A stretch of 7,690 bases of DNA from Streptococcus oralis (GCA_937930605.1 CALHBZ010000316.1:1-7690); one strand, 5' to 3'. Numbered from the stretch's first letter, positions 1 to 6,418 are shown. The notes: generated by a model from the sequence alone, not told the origin. Made by a program: numbers and translations.

Positions 1-39
1 AATTGATGACTGCAGGCAGTACTTCTTTTCACAAATCTT

Positions 40-1389
40 CTAATCATCAACTGACGTCAAGTGAATTGTCAAAACCTGACGAAAGACTTGATTTTGACAG
101 ATAGTATTGAGGCTAGCATTGGGATAACTTTCCACTATCTTCATAACGGTATAAAGACCAACTCCTCTCTCCTCCCCTTTAGAACTTGCTCCAAAAGAGA
201 AGATTTCAGAAACATCTATGCCCTCTTCTTTGATGGAGTTTTCAATGATAAAAGTCTCCTGTGCCCCATTTTTAAAAAAGGCAATTGAAACGTGAGGTTG
301 ACAGACCTCTAGACTGGCTTCAATAGCATTGTCACAAAGGATAGATACGATGGTTAAAAAATCAAGCAGACCCATCCCCTCAACTTGAATCTCCTCAGGA
401 ACTTCGACATTAAAGACAATATCCTTTTCTCTTGCTTTTATAAATTTTCCTGCGAGGAGACTTTTGAGGGCACGATCCCGAATATTCACCAATCTACCAA
501 GGTCATATTTGTTGTCCTGCAATTTTTCACTAGAATCCTTCAAGACAGAGTCGTAGATCTCTTTTATCTGCTCCATATCCTCCTCTTCAATGCCTAGGCT
601 TAAGCTGGTCAAGAGGTTGGCATAATCATGACGAAAGCTCCGAACTTCCTTATAAAGCTCCTCTATATGCCGACTATACCGCTCCATATCTCTGTAGCGT
701 AAGGTCTGCTCTTGGTTCAGTTTCTCCTGAAGTTTTTCCTTCAAGTAGGTATCCAATTTCTTGACAACCCCCATAAAAAAAAGCAAGTAAAACACTAGGA
801 TCAGATGACGAACAGTCGTTGATTGGATACCTTGCTCATATTCAAAGTAAGACAGACTTTGTATCACCAAATAGTAAGCCCCCATTATCCAGTTAATCTT
901 AGTCAGGGACTTTTGAAAATCTTTATCTAGAATCTCCCTTCTCAAGCTAGTGAAATCATAGTCTAACCATTTCAAAAAGGCTAGAGAAACAAAGCAAATG
1001 AAAATTTTTATAAATAACCAAATAAAAGAGCGGTCATCATACACCTGCCCTTGCTCCAAAAATGGAAGCACAAAATAGGAGACTCCTCTATAAAAGAGAT
1101 TCACCAATATCATTGGAAAGAGACCATAAAATAGAAGGAGTTTTTTAGGAAACCCTCTTAAAAACAAGAAAGATAAACCGATGCCGTACAAGGGTTCCAC
1201 AAAATAAGATAGGTAATTATTTCCTACTATATAGCTAATCGTTACAAAAACAACTGCCAACAGTATCTTAAAAAGAAAGGCCTTAAAAACTCTCTCCAGA
1301 GTCAGAACAATTCCATCTACCTTAAAAAATATAAACAATTCCAATCCAGATATCAAAAACGCATATACTATCTTCCAGACTAATTCCAT
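40..1389 (-). CDS. blpH: BlpH-type pheromone-sensing membrane histidine kinase
   Basis: 449 residues, close to the roughly 440-450 expected for the ComD/BlpH (HPK10) family of peptide-pheromone receptor kinases. Residues 1 to about 215 are strongly hydrophobic, with about six or seven membrane segments, and form the sensor. A helical stretch at about 213-250 leads to the phospho-acceptor motif FRHDYANLL with His254. The ATP-binding part shows the N box LCDNAIEA (Asn354) and a glycine motif RGVGLYTVMKI (408-418). By family knowledge it senses the secreted BlpC peptide, autophosphorylates and passes phosphate to BlpR. ATG at 1387-1389 is preceded by GAGGTGAT and lies 13 bases after the blpR stop, so the two are co-transcribed. 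The ComD kinase of the competence system is the main alternative, but the adjacent LytTR-only blpS gene and blpT favour blpH. The sensor half is polymorphic among strains, so pheromone type cannot be read here. Confidence 0.9.
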   Translation of the reverse strand: MELVWKIVYAFLISGLELFIFFKVDGIVLTLERVFKAFLFKILLAVVFVTISYIVGNNYLSYFVEPLYGIGLSFLFLRGFPKKLLLFYGLFPMILVNLFYRGVSYFVLPFLEQGQVYDDRSFIWLFIKIFICFVSLAFLKWLDYDFTSLRREILDKDFQKSLTKINWIMGAYYLVIQSLSYFEYEQGIQSTTVRHLILVFYLLFFMGVVKKLDTYLKEKLQEKLNQEQTLRYRDMERYSRHIEELYKEVRSFRHDYANLLTSLSLGIEEEDMEQIKEIYDSVLKDSSEKLQDNKYDLGRLVNIRDRALKSLLAGKFIKAREKDIVFNVEVPEEIQVEGMGLLDFLTIVSILCDNAIEASLEVCQPHVSIAFFKNGAQETFIIENSIKEEGIDVSEIFSFGASSKGEERGVGLYTVMKIVESYPNASLNTICQNQVFRQVLTIHLTSVDD

Positions 1390-1402
1390 TCCATCACCTC
1401 AC

Positions 1403-2140
1403 TCAGTGTAAGTTATTGATAGCCTCAGAGACTTCCCTGATCTTATAACGCGCGATTAGACAACTTCCACCATTGGGAAAGTAAAGCAGTTTTTCTTTCT
1501 TATCCAAATGCACTACATTGGCTGGATTGATGAGAAAAGAACGATGACACTGCAAGAGACGAGGTTCCTGCTTGAGAACCTCCTCTAGACTCGCCGTAAA
1601 TTCCAGCCTATCCGTCTTGGTATAGAGAATAACACGATGGGGTCTTGGGGACGTTTCGAGATAGTAAACCTCTTTAAAAGGATACTGGAATTGAGCAAAT
1701 TTTGATTTAAAGTAAAAGCAATCTTCCGCCAGGCTTTTGCTGTCTTGACTATCGGCATAGAGAAGAGCTGTCTCGATACGAGACTCAAACTCCTCTGCCG
1801 ACAAGGCCTTATCAATATAGTCCAAAGCAGACACTTGGTAGCGAAAGGACAGGGGCATAAACTCCGAGTGAGTCGTCACAAAGACGATCAGGGCATAAGG
1901 ATCTCGATCCCGAATCTTTCTTGCCACTTCTAGGCCTTTCATCTCCTCATTTCGAATCTCAATGTCCAAAAAGAAAAGCTGATGCGTACCCTTCTCATGC
2001 ACCTCTGCCAGAAGTTGGTCTGGCTTGCCAAAGACTTCAAAAGAACTCGGAGTGATATGATGTTCCTTCAAGAGTTTCTCAATCACCGTTTCAATCCTAG
2101 CTTGTTGGGAAAAATCATCTTCTAAAACAAATATTCTCAT
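1403..2140 (-). CDS. blpR: BlpR, LytTR-family response regulator of bacteriocin quorum sensing
   Basis: 245 residues, two domains. The N-terminal receiver (about 1-120) has the acidic pocket EDD at 7-9, a phosphorylatable Asp59 in FFLDIEI, Thr89/Thr90 and the conserved Lys111 in SALDYIDK. The C-terminal LytTR DNA-binding domain (about 143-243) carries the hallmark HRSFLIN at 199-205. This is the AlgR/AgrA/ComE arrangement. By family knowledge, phosphorylation by BlpH makes it bind paired direct repeats upstream of blp promoters and activate them, including its own operon. It is the second gene of blpS-blpR-blpH. The ATG at 2138-2140 lies 4 bases after the blpS stop, and its ribosome site AAGGAG (2150-2155) is inside the end of blpS, so translational coupling is likely. 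ComE is the close paralogue; the neighbours decide for BlpR. Confidence 0.92.
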   Translation of the reverse strand: MRIFVLEDDFSQQARIETVIEKLLKEHHITPSSFEVFGKPDQLLAEVHEKGTHQLFFLDIEIRNEEMKGLEVARKIRDRDPYALIVFVTTHSEFMPLSFRYQVSALDYIDKALSAEEFESRIETALLYADSQDSKSLAEDCFYFKSKFAQFQYPFKEVYYLETSPRPHRVILYTKTDRLEFTASLEEVLKQEPRLLQCHRSFLINPANVVHLDKKEKLLYFPNGGSCLIARYKIREVSEAINNLH

Positions 2141-2144
2141 CTTC

Positions 2145-2483
2145 TTACTCTCCTTCTTTCAACCATTTTTGGCGAATGTCTCTATAGCGACGTCTGGCAC
2201 ACTGAACAGCATATCGACCTTCTTCTCCAAGAAAGAGAGTCTTTGATTGGATATCCATGGATTTTAGCCGTTCAAGGTTGACCAGACAATTTCGATGACA
2301 TCTCGTCAAGGTTTCTCCATATTGTTTTTCAAGATTGCTTAAATTTTGAAATAGATCAAAGCTAGCGTTTTCTGTAACAATCTGTACAGTATGGGCTTTA
2401 CTTGGATGCGTTTGGATATAGTAGATATCCTTTATGTTTAATTTGAAAATTTCTTTCTCTTTTTGGATGATAATGTAGTTCAT
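2145..2483 (-). CDS. blpS: BlpS, stand-alone LytTR DNA-binding protein
   Basis: 112 residues consisting almost entirely of one LytTR DNA-binding domain (about 8-108), with the family signature HRNCLVNLERL at 63-73 and a basic C-terminal stretch ARRRYRDIRQK at 96-106. It has no receiver domain and no phospho-acceptor Asp, so it cannot be a conventional response regulator. It is the first gene of the blpS-blpR-blpH operon. The ATG at 2481-2483 is preceded by AGGAGGT (2491-2497) at 7-base spacing. Its domain resembles the DNA-binding half of BlpR, which suggests it may bind the same or related repeats and modulate BlpR-driven promoters; that role is inference. The identification rests on domain content and position beside blpR/blpH. 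Confidence 0.85.
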   Translation of the reverse strand: MNYIIIQKEKEIFKLNIKDIYYIQTHPSKAHTVQIVTENASFDLFQNLSNLEKQYGETLTRCHRNCLVNLERLKSMDIQSKTLFLGEEGRYAVQCARRRYRDIRQKWLKEGE

Positions 2484-2508
2484 GGATAAAACCTCCTAAA
2501 AAGAGGAT

Positions 2509-2514
2509 AGCATA
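2509..2514 (-). promoter_or_regulatory. Probable -10 element of the blpSRH promoter
   Basis: On the minus strand TATGCT lies 36 bases downstream of the start of the proximal direct repeat (2550) and would start transcription near 2502, giving a leader of roughly 20 bases before the blpS ATG. There is no convincing -35 at the usual distance, as expected for a promoter that depends on an activator bound at the repeats. The exact hexamer is inferred from spacing. Confidence 0.5.
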
Positions 2515-2540
2515 AGTCTAGAAACTATTTTTCACCAAAT

Positions 2541-2571
2541 CCTAAACGGTTCTCAAAAATTCCTAAAGTGT
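2541..2571 (-). promoter_or_regulatory. BlpR-type direct-repeat binding site upstream of blpSRH
   Basis: Read on the minus strand, ACACTTTAGG (2571-2562) and ACCGTTTAGG (2550-2541) are two 10-base half-sites, 7 of 10 identical, with an 11-base spacer. The 21-base period, two helical turns, is the layout of ComE/BlpR-type LytTR binding sites. It sits upstream of a candidate -10 at the right distance for an activator site, and the operon encodes the regulator, so autoregulation of blpSRH is the natural reading. Confidence 0.72.
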
Positions 2572-2634
2572 CGAAGTATTCTAAAAAATATATATGATAA
2601 CCTTACAATTATTTTATCATAAAATCCTGCAATT

Positions 2635-2665
2635 ACCATTCAGGAAATTTCAATGATAATTAAAG
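2635..2665 (+). promoter_or_regulatory. Probable BlpR-type direct-repeat site upstream of blpT
   Basis: ACCATTCAGG at 2635-2644 is followed 21 bases later by ATAATTAAAG (2656-2665), matching at 6 of 10 positions. The whole block, including the A/T-rich spacer and the ATTTG that follows the second half-site, can be laid without gaps over the minus-strand site in front of blpS. The first half-site looks strong and the second degenerate, so binding may be weaker or more cooperative than at the blpS site. Assignment to BlpR is inference from similarity and context. Confidence 0.55.
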
Positions 2666-2692
2666 ATTTGAAAGTAGAAAAAGAGTTAAAAG

Positions 2693-2706
2693 TGATAAGC
2701 TATGAT
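2693..2706 (+). promoter_or_regulatory. Candidate -10 region for blpT
   Basis: Two overlapping candidates are visible: TAAGCT at 2696-2701, preceded by TG plus one base (an extended -10), and TATGAT at 2701-2706. They begin 40 and 45 bases after the start of the second half-site, against 36 in the blpS promoter, so TAAGCT is the closer match in geometry. The choice is unresolved. Confidence 0.4.
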
Positions 2707-2762
2707 TATAGAAAGACAATCACTTGAAACAACTTTAGAACCAGTACAAAGGAGGCATTCTC

Positions 2763-3092
2763 ATGACAGATACAGACCCAATCAAAAGAGCTCAGACTTT
2801 GATTACTGACTTAAACAAAGCCTACCAAGTCTGCAAACAGGCAACAGCTGACGATGTCCGCTTTCAGGAACAGCTGGACAATATCCTTGACTTTCTCTCT
2901 AAAACTGAGACAGTGGATAATCGATTCTTGATTGAGCTGGAAAAATTTTACCAGACTTCCAGTCTTCTCCTGGGTCTCAGCGCTCTCAATCCAGATGCTC
3001 CCACTCGCGCCGCTTGGCGGGCCTATGACCGTTTCCACTTTGACCAAGTCAAAACCAAACTAAGTCTCTACGGACCAACTATTATCTTGTAG
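2763..3092 (+). CDS. blpT: BlpT-like small cytoplasmic protein
   Basis: 109 residues, soluble and mostly helical by inspection, with no signal peptide, membrane segment, double-glycine leader or recognised domain. It has one cysteine (about residue 23) and aromatic/basic residues near the C terminus. It lies divergent from blpSRH, the position where pneumococci carry blpT, a gene reported as part of the BlpC-responsive regulon; the symbol rests mainly on that synteny. The ATG has an excellent ribosome site, AAAGGAGG (2748-2755), at 7-base spacing. A BlpR-type repeat lies upstream, so it is probably induced with the bacteriocin system. The absence of a GG leader argues against it being a bacteriocin or pheromone precursor. 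Its molecular function is unknown to me. Confidence 0.72.
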   Translation: MTDTDPIKRAQTLITDLNKAYQVCKQATADDVRFQEQLDNILDFLSKTETVDNRFLIELEKFYQTSSLLLGLSALNPDAPTRAAWRAYDRFHFDQVKTKLSLYGPTIIL

Positions 3093-3097
3093 AAAAT

Positions 3098-3135
3098 AAA
3101 AGAAGCTGAGACAGACTGAACTCAACTTCTTTTTG
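3098..3135. terminator. Bidirectional rho-independent terminator between blpT and ecsB
   Basis: The arms AAAAGAAG (about 3098-3105) and CTTCTTTT (about 3126-3133), plus inner arms TGAG (3107-3110) and CTCA (3121-3124), form a stem with one internal mismatch and a 10-base loop. A T-run follows on the plus strand and a T-rich tract on the minus strand, so it can serve both converging genes. Confidence 0.75.
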
Positions 3136-3151
3136 TATTGTTTAAGCAATG

Positions 3152-4201
3152 TTAGTCTTGCATCTGGCGTTTCATCTGATAAGGTAGATACAAGATTTGT
3201 AAGACCAGTCCAGCTCCAAGCAGGGCTAGAAGGGCTAGTTTTTCTTGGAGGGTAATCAAACCAACTACCAGTTGAACCATTAAAACAAAACCTGTCAATT
3301 CTCGGATAACCTCCTGTAGTCCCTTCTCTTTTTCACCCTTTTCTAAAGGAAAGAGCTGGGTCAAATACTGGTAGTCAAAAGCACGATAGAGAGCTAACAA
3401 CTGGAAGAGCATGAGGTAATTAAACAGGACAACCACTGCTGTCGCAATCCAAGATTGCTCGATAAAGATCACAGCTAACAAGGATAGGAGCAAGAGGCGA
3501 AGACTGAGAGCAAAGAGGTCTCCATTTCGCAGATAAGAACGAAGATAGAGGTTTTGCCAGATCTTGCCAGGTACCTTCTGAACAGCATTTAAGATAAAGT
3601 CTAGGTAAGCGCGACGCTTGACACTATTTGAAACGCCCTTGACCTGAGTAAAGAGGGCAAAGAAACGAAATAAGACTTGCTTACGCTTGCTTTCTTGGGC
3701 AATGACATAGTCCCAGTTCAGTCCAGTTTCAGTGAAAAATTTGCTGGCTTTGTGGCGAAAGAGGAGGTATTTCCCAGTCCCCAATAAAAGCACATAGACG
3801 AGAAAGACTAGCAAGCCATAGCCCATGGCTAAAAACAAGGGTGCAAACAAGAGTAAAAAGAGGGTTTGGACAATTGTCCAGAAAACCAATGAACGCACCG
3901 TCTGCCCTTTGAGGTATGACTTGACCTCCTCTTCAGCTACTAAGAGAAAGAGCTTGTCAGGTACTTCTATGTAGGTCGTGATTCCGCCCCAAGCCAAAAG
4001 CAAGGCAGATACAATTCCCAAAAACAAGAGGATGGGCCAATGATTTTCAGGAAAATCTTGCAAGAGTTGACTGTACTGATAGGCTAGAAAACCGATGAGA
4101 ACCAGCAAGAACAAGGCAAAGTGGTCATTGAGCACATAGCGCAGATAACCGACACACTCCTTACGAAAAGCCTGCTTTCTCCTTAAAAACAAGTCTTTCA
4201 T
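3152..4201 (-). CDS. ecsB: EcsB-family ABC transporter permease
   Basis: 349 residues, a polytopic membrane protein with about eight hydrophobic segments, roughly at residues 27-45, 57-77, 104-123, 125-148, 230-249, 251-272, 300-318 and 320-340. A large positively charged cytoplasmic loop lies between about 149 and 229. The arrangement and the DKLFLLVAEEE stretch after the second segment (82-92) fit the EcsB permease family. It overlaps the upstream ATPase gene by 4 bases (ATGA), so the two are translationally coupled and should form one transporter. In Bacillus, Ecs proteins affect secretion, intramembrane proteolysis by RasP and competence; substrate and role in streptococci are not shown by sequence. 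It lies beside the blp genes but is separated from them by a terminator, so a blp function is not implied. Transport of BlpC or bacteriocins is normally assigned to BlpAB/ComAB instead. Confidence 0.82.
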   Translation of the reverse strand: MKDLFLRRKQAFRKECVGYLRYVLNDHFALFLLVLIGFLAYQYSQLLQDFPENHWPILLFLGIVSALLLAWGGITTYIEVPDKLFLLVAEEEVKSYLKGQTVRSLVFWTIVQTLFLLLFAPLFLAMGYGLLVFLVYVLLLGTGKYLLFRHKASKFFTETGLNWDYVIAQESKRKQVLFRFFALFTQVKGVSNSVKRRAYLDFILNAVQKVPGKIWQNLYLRSYLRNGDLFALSLRLLLLSLLAVIFIEQSWIATAVVVLFNYLMLFQLLALYRAFDYQYLTQLFPLEKGEKEKGLQEVIRELTGFVLMVQLVVGLITLQEKLALLALLGAGLVLQILYLPYQMKRQMQD

Positions 4202-4929
4202 AGGTCCTCCTCTTTGGTCAGTGCCAAGTAAATGTCATTCAAGCTAGCCTCAGGCATGTTAAAGGCCTCGCGGAGTTTCTGGAGATTGCCCTGAGCCCGC
4301 ACCTCTCCCTTGTGGAGGATAACAAAGGCGTCACACATCTTTTCCGCCGAATCCAGCACATGGGTACTCATGAGAATGGACTTGCCTTTTTGCTTTTCCA
4401 CTTCTAAAAGCTGAATCAAGTCAGCAATCGCCAAGGGATCGAGACCAAGAAAAGGCTCATCCACGATAAAGAGGCTCGGATCCACGACAAAGGCACAGAT
4501 AATCATGACCTTCTGCTTCATCCCTTTGGAGAAATGGACCGGAAACCAGTCTAATTTTTGATCCAGACGAAACATCTTTAACAAAGATTCCACTCGCTCA
4601 AAAGCTATTTTCTGATCGATACCATAAGCCATAGCCACGGTTTCGATATGTTCTCTGAGGGTCAATTCCTCGTACAAGCTAGGCGTTTCCGGGATGTAGC
4701 CAATTTGCTTGCGGTAGTTGCTCGCATCTTCTCGCAGGGTCAGGCCATTGATATTGATGGAACCACTATAAGGTGTCAAAAGACCGATAATTTCATTGAT
4801 AGTCGTTGATTTTCCAGCGCCGTTGAGACCAATCAAACCGACCAACTGCCCACTTTCGACTGTAAAGGACACATCTTTCAAGACAGGGACGTGAACATAG
4901 CCACCTGTCAGGTTTTTAATTTCTAACAT
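4198..4929 (-). CDS. ecsA: EcsA-like ABC transporter ATP-binding protein
   Basis: 243 residues, a single complete nucleotide-binding domain. Walker A GLNGAGKS is at 34-41, an ABC signature FSKGM at 133-137, Walker B LFIVDEP at 153-159, a D-loop LGLDP follows, and the switch His is 190 in STH. Two departures from the textbook motif are visible: the signature is SKGM rather than SGGQ, and the Q-loop position has Glu81 (YIPETPSLY). As I recall, both are usual for EcsA-type ATPases, so the protein is probably active. It powers the permease encoded by the overlapping next gene. The ATG at 4927-4929 has GGAG (4938-4935) five bases upstream, and a minus-strand extended -10 lies about 30 bases upstream. 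Confidence 0.87.
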   Translation of the reverse strand: MLEIKNLTGGYVHVPVLKDVSFTVESGQLVGLIGLNGAGKSTTINEIIGLLTPYSGSININGLTLREDASNYRKQIGYIPETPSLYEELTLREHIETVAMAYGIDQKIAFERVESLLKMFRLDQKLDWFPVHFSKGMKQKVMIICAFVVDPSLFIVDEPFLGLDPLAIADLIQLLEVEKQKGKSILMSTHVLDSAEKMCDAFVILHKGEVRAQGNLQKLREAFNMPEASLNDIYLALTKEEDL

Positions 4930-4943
4930 ATTTTCTCCGAATC

Positions 4944-4952
4944 TGGTATAAT
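4944..4952 (+). promoter_or_regulatory. Extended -10 promoter for the HIT gene cluster
   Basis: TGGTATAAT is a perfect extended -10 element (TG, one base, TATAAT). It would start transcription near 4959, giving a leader of about 38 bases before the ATG at 4997. There is no good -35 hexamer at 17 bases, which extended -10 promoters tolerate. Confidence 0.7.
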
Positions 4953-4960
4953 GTAGCTAT

Positions 4961-4969
4961 ATTATATCA
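4961..4969 (-). promoter_or_regulatory. Extended -10 promoter for ecsAB
   Basis: On the minus strand TGATATAAT is a perfect extended -10. It would start transcription near 4954, about 25 bases before the ecsA ATG. It faces the plus-strand -10 across only 8 bases. No clear -35 is seen. Confidence 0.65.
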
Positions 4970-4996
4970 AAATTCAATAGAGTAGAGGTGGATTTT

Positions 4997-5407
4997 ATGT
5001 CAGATTGCATTTTTTGTAAGATTATCGCAGGGGAGATTCCTGCTTCAAAAGTATACGAAGATGAGCAGATCCTTGCCTTTCTTGATATCTCTCAAGTAAC
5101 GCCTGGACACACCCTCATTGTACCAAAAGAACATTATCGCAATCTTTTGGAGATGGACGCTGCCAGCGCTAGCCAACTCTTTGCCCAAGTGCCAACAGTG
5201 GCTCAAAAAGTCATGAAAGCTACCAAGGCTGTCGGCATGAATATCATTGCCAACTGCGAGGAAATTGCTGGTCAAACGGTCTTTCATACCCATGTGCACC
5301 TCGTACCTCGCTACGGTGCAGAAGATGACCTCAAGATTGACTTTATTGCTCACGAACCTGACTTTGACAAACTTGCCCAAGTCGCTGAAACCATTAGAAA
5401 CGCTTAA
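4997..5407 (+). CDS. hit: HIT-family (histidine triad) nucleotide-binding hydrolase
   Basis: 136 residues, the usual size of a single-domain HINT/Hit protein. The catalytic histidine triad HTHVHLVP (His97, His99, His101; His99 the expected nucleophile) is intact. CIFC (Cys4, Cys7) with His46 and His97 looks like the zinc site seen in Bacillus-type Hit proteins. The family hydrolyses nucleoside phosphoramidates and acyl-adenylates in the cytoplasm; the physiological substrate is not fixed. I chose ATG 4997 over the in-frame GTG at 4988 because AGAGGTGG (4984-4991) sits at proper distance only from the ATG and overlaps the GTG, and because family members start just before the CxxC. It is the first gene of a plus-strand cluster, and the next gene's ribosome site overlaps its stop. 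Confidence 0.93.
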   Translation: MSDCIFCKIIAGEIPASKVYEDEQILAFLDISQVTPGHTLIVPKEHYRNLLEMDAASASQLFAQVPTVAQKVMKATKAVGMNIIANCEEIAGQTVFHTHVHLVPRYGAEDDLKIDFIAHEPDFDKLAQVAETIRNA

Positions 5408-5416
5408 GGAGATGCC

Positions 5417-5695
5417 ATGAAACTATCAAATCTACTGCTCTTCGTAGGAGCTGCAGCTGGAAGTTATTTTGTCGTAAAAAATCGCCAAGCCATTCAGGAT
5501 GAAGTGCTAGATACAACTGACCGCGTCGAAGCTATCAAGGATGATTTGGATATCATCCAAAACAGCCTCCAAATCATCAACCAACAAAAAGCCCTTATCA
5601 AGGAATACCAAAAAGATTTAACCTATAAATTCAAAGTCTTGGAAAAAGATTTCCAAACCAGAATGGCGATCCTCCAAGAAGAAAAACAAGAATAA
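5417..5695 (+). CDS. Small membrane-anchored coiled-coil protein
   Basis: 92 residues. Residues 4 to about 20 (SNLLLFVGAAAGSYFVV) form a short N-terminal membrane segment or uncleaved anchor. The remainder is highly charged and helical with heptad-like hydrophobic spacing (about 30-92), typical of a coiled coil, and would probably face the cytoplasm given the Lys/Arg residues just after the segment. It resembles the YtxH/DUF948-like class of small Firmicute anchor proteins in architecture only. The ribosome site AAGGAG (5406-5411) overlaps the stop codon of the HIT gene, so the two are co-transcribed and probably coupled. Function unknown; a scaffold or envelope role is only a guess. Confidence 0.8.
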   Translation: MKLSNLLLFVGAAAGSYFVVKNRQAIQDEVLDTTDRVEAIKDDLDIIQNSLQIINQQKALIKEYQKDLTYKFKVLEKDFQTRMAILQEEKQE

Positions 5696-5764
5696 TAAAT
5701 CCTCCAACTTTCCTTAAATCCATTTTGGGTTACTAGATTCGAACAGAAAAGGGAGGGAATGAAA

Positions 5765-6418
5765 ATGAAACAGTTTTTAAAAGTTCTAGCGAAGGTCATC
5801 GCGATTCCTTGTGGCTGTCTCTGCCTTCTTGCGGTCCTAGCATTTCTACTAGTGGCCAATCTTTTCAAAGCCTCACCAAGTGACATCCACGAGGGGAATG
5901 AAGCCTTAAAACAAATCTTTATCTCCCTTGACATGCCTCCTAAGAAAGTAGAATCAAATGGACACTATCAATTCGAGGGTGGAGGCTTAAATTTTTATGT
6001 TACTTTCTCAGATGAGGTTATCAATAGTCACACCGTCCTAAAAGAAAGTCCAAAACTCACCAAAAACCGACTCGAAGTCTATGTCCTACAGACAGGAGAG
6101 ATTTCATACTATAAAGTAGGGGATAACTTGTTCAATCATGGTTTATTGCAGTTTTTAGAGAAAGAAAGCGAGAAGTACCTCCAAGAAATCGGAAAGAAAT
6201 TTAATCCCAATTACTCAATTCTCTTTTGGAATGATCAGGAAAGTCTAAAAAGGGGAATTGCATTCTATGAAAAAGCTTTGACTTTGGTGGATATTCAGGA
6301 TAATTCAGCAATCAAACACATTGATACCGTCACCGTTAAGTCAGGTAAAGAAGCGGAAATCAAGCAACTCATCCGAGAGATGGATGCAGCTGGCCTGCTT
6401 ACTCAAAAGTATAAATAG
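5765..6418 (+). CDS. Single-pass membrane protein of unknown function
   Basis: 217 residues from the chosen start. A basic N terminus (MKQFLKVLAK) is followed by one hydrophobic segment at about 11-33 containing three cysteines (PCGCLC), then about 180 mostly hydrophilic residues with mixed strand/helix character, expected outside the cell. There is no lipobox, because the cysteines precede rather than follow the hydrophobic stretch, and no cell-wall sorting signal. ATG 5765 is preferred to ATG 5759 because GGAGG (5752-5756) is 8 bases from the former and only 2 from the latter. It lies 69 bases after the coiled-coil gene, with no terminator between them, so it may be the third gene of the hit cluster. 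I do not recognise the family. It may be an accessory addition between the hit cluster and dnaJ. Confidence 0.75.
   Translation: MKQFLKVLAKVIAIPCGCLCLLAVLAFLLVANLFKASPSDIHEGNEALKQIFISLDMPPKKVESNGHYQFEGGGLNFYVTFSDEVINSHTVLKESPKLTKNRLEVYVLQTGEISYYKVGDNLFNHGLLQFLEKESEKYLQEIGKKFNPNYSILFWNDQESLKRGIAFYEKALTLVDIQDNSAIKHIDTVTVKSGKEAEIKQLIREMDAAGLLTQKYK

Noticed and set aside
9..20. ACTGC..GCAGT mini-palindrome as a blpH terminator
   Set aside because: The stem is too short, the loop would be only two bases, and there is no T-run in the minus-strand direction.
2626..2644. CCTG...CAGG inverted repeat in the blpS-blpT gap as a separate operator
   Set aside because: The right arm is part of the blpT half-site, the arms need a bulge to pair, and no partner lies at the 21-base period, so it is probably incidental.
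2811..3047. Minus-strand frame inside blpT
   Set aside because: Antisense shadow; blpT has an excellent ribosome site and an upstream regulated promoter, the shadow has neither.
4988..4996. GTG start of the HIT gene giving three extra residues
   Set aside because: The ribosome site AGAGGTGG overlaps this GTG; the ATG at 4997 has correct spacing and fits the family N terminus.
5623..5934. Minus-strand frame across the end of the coiled-coil gene and the start of the membrane-protein gene
   Set aside because: It overlaps two plus-strand genes that have good ribosome sites, and its own start lacks one.
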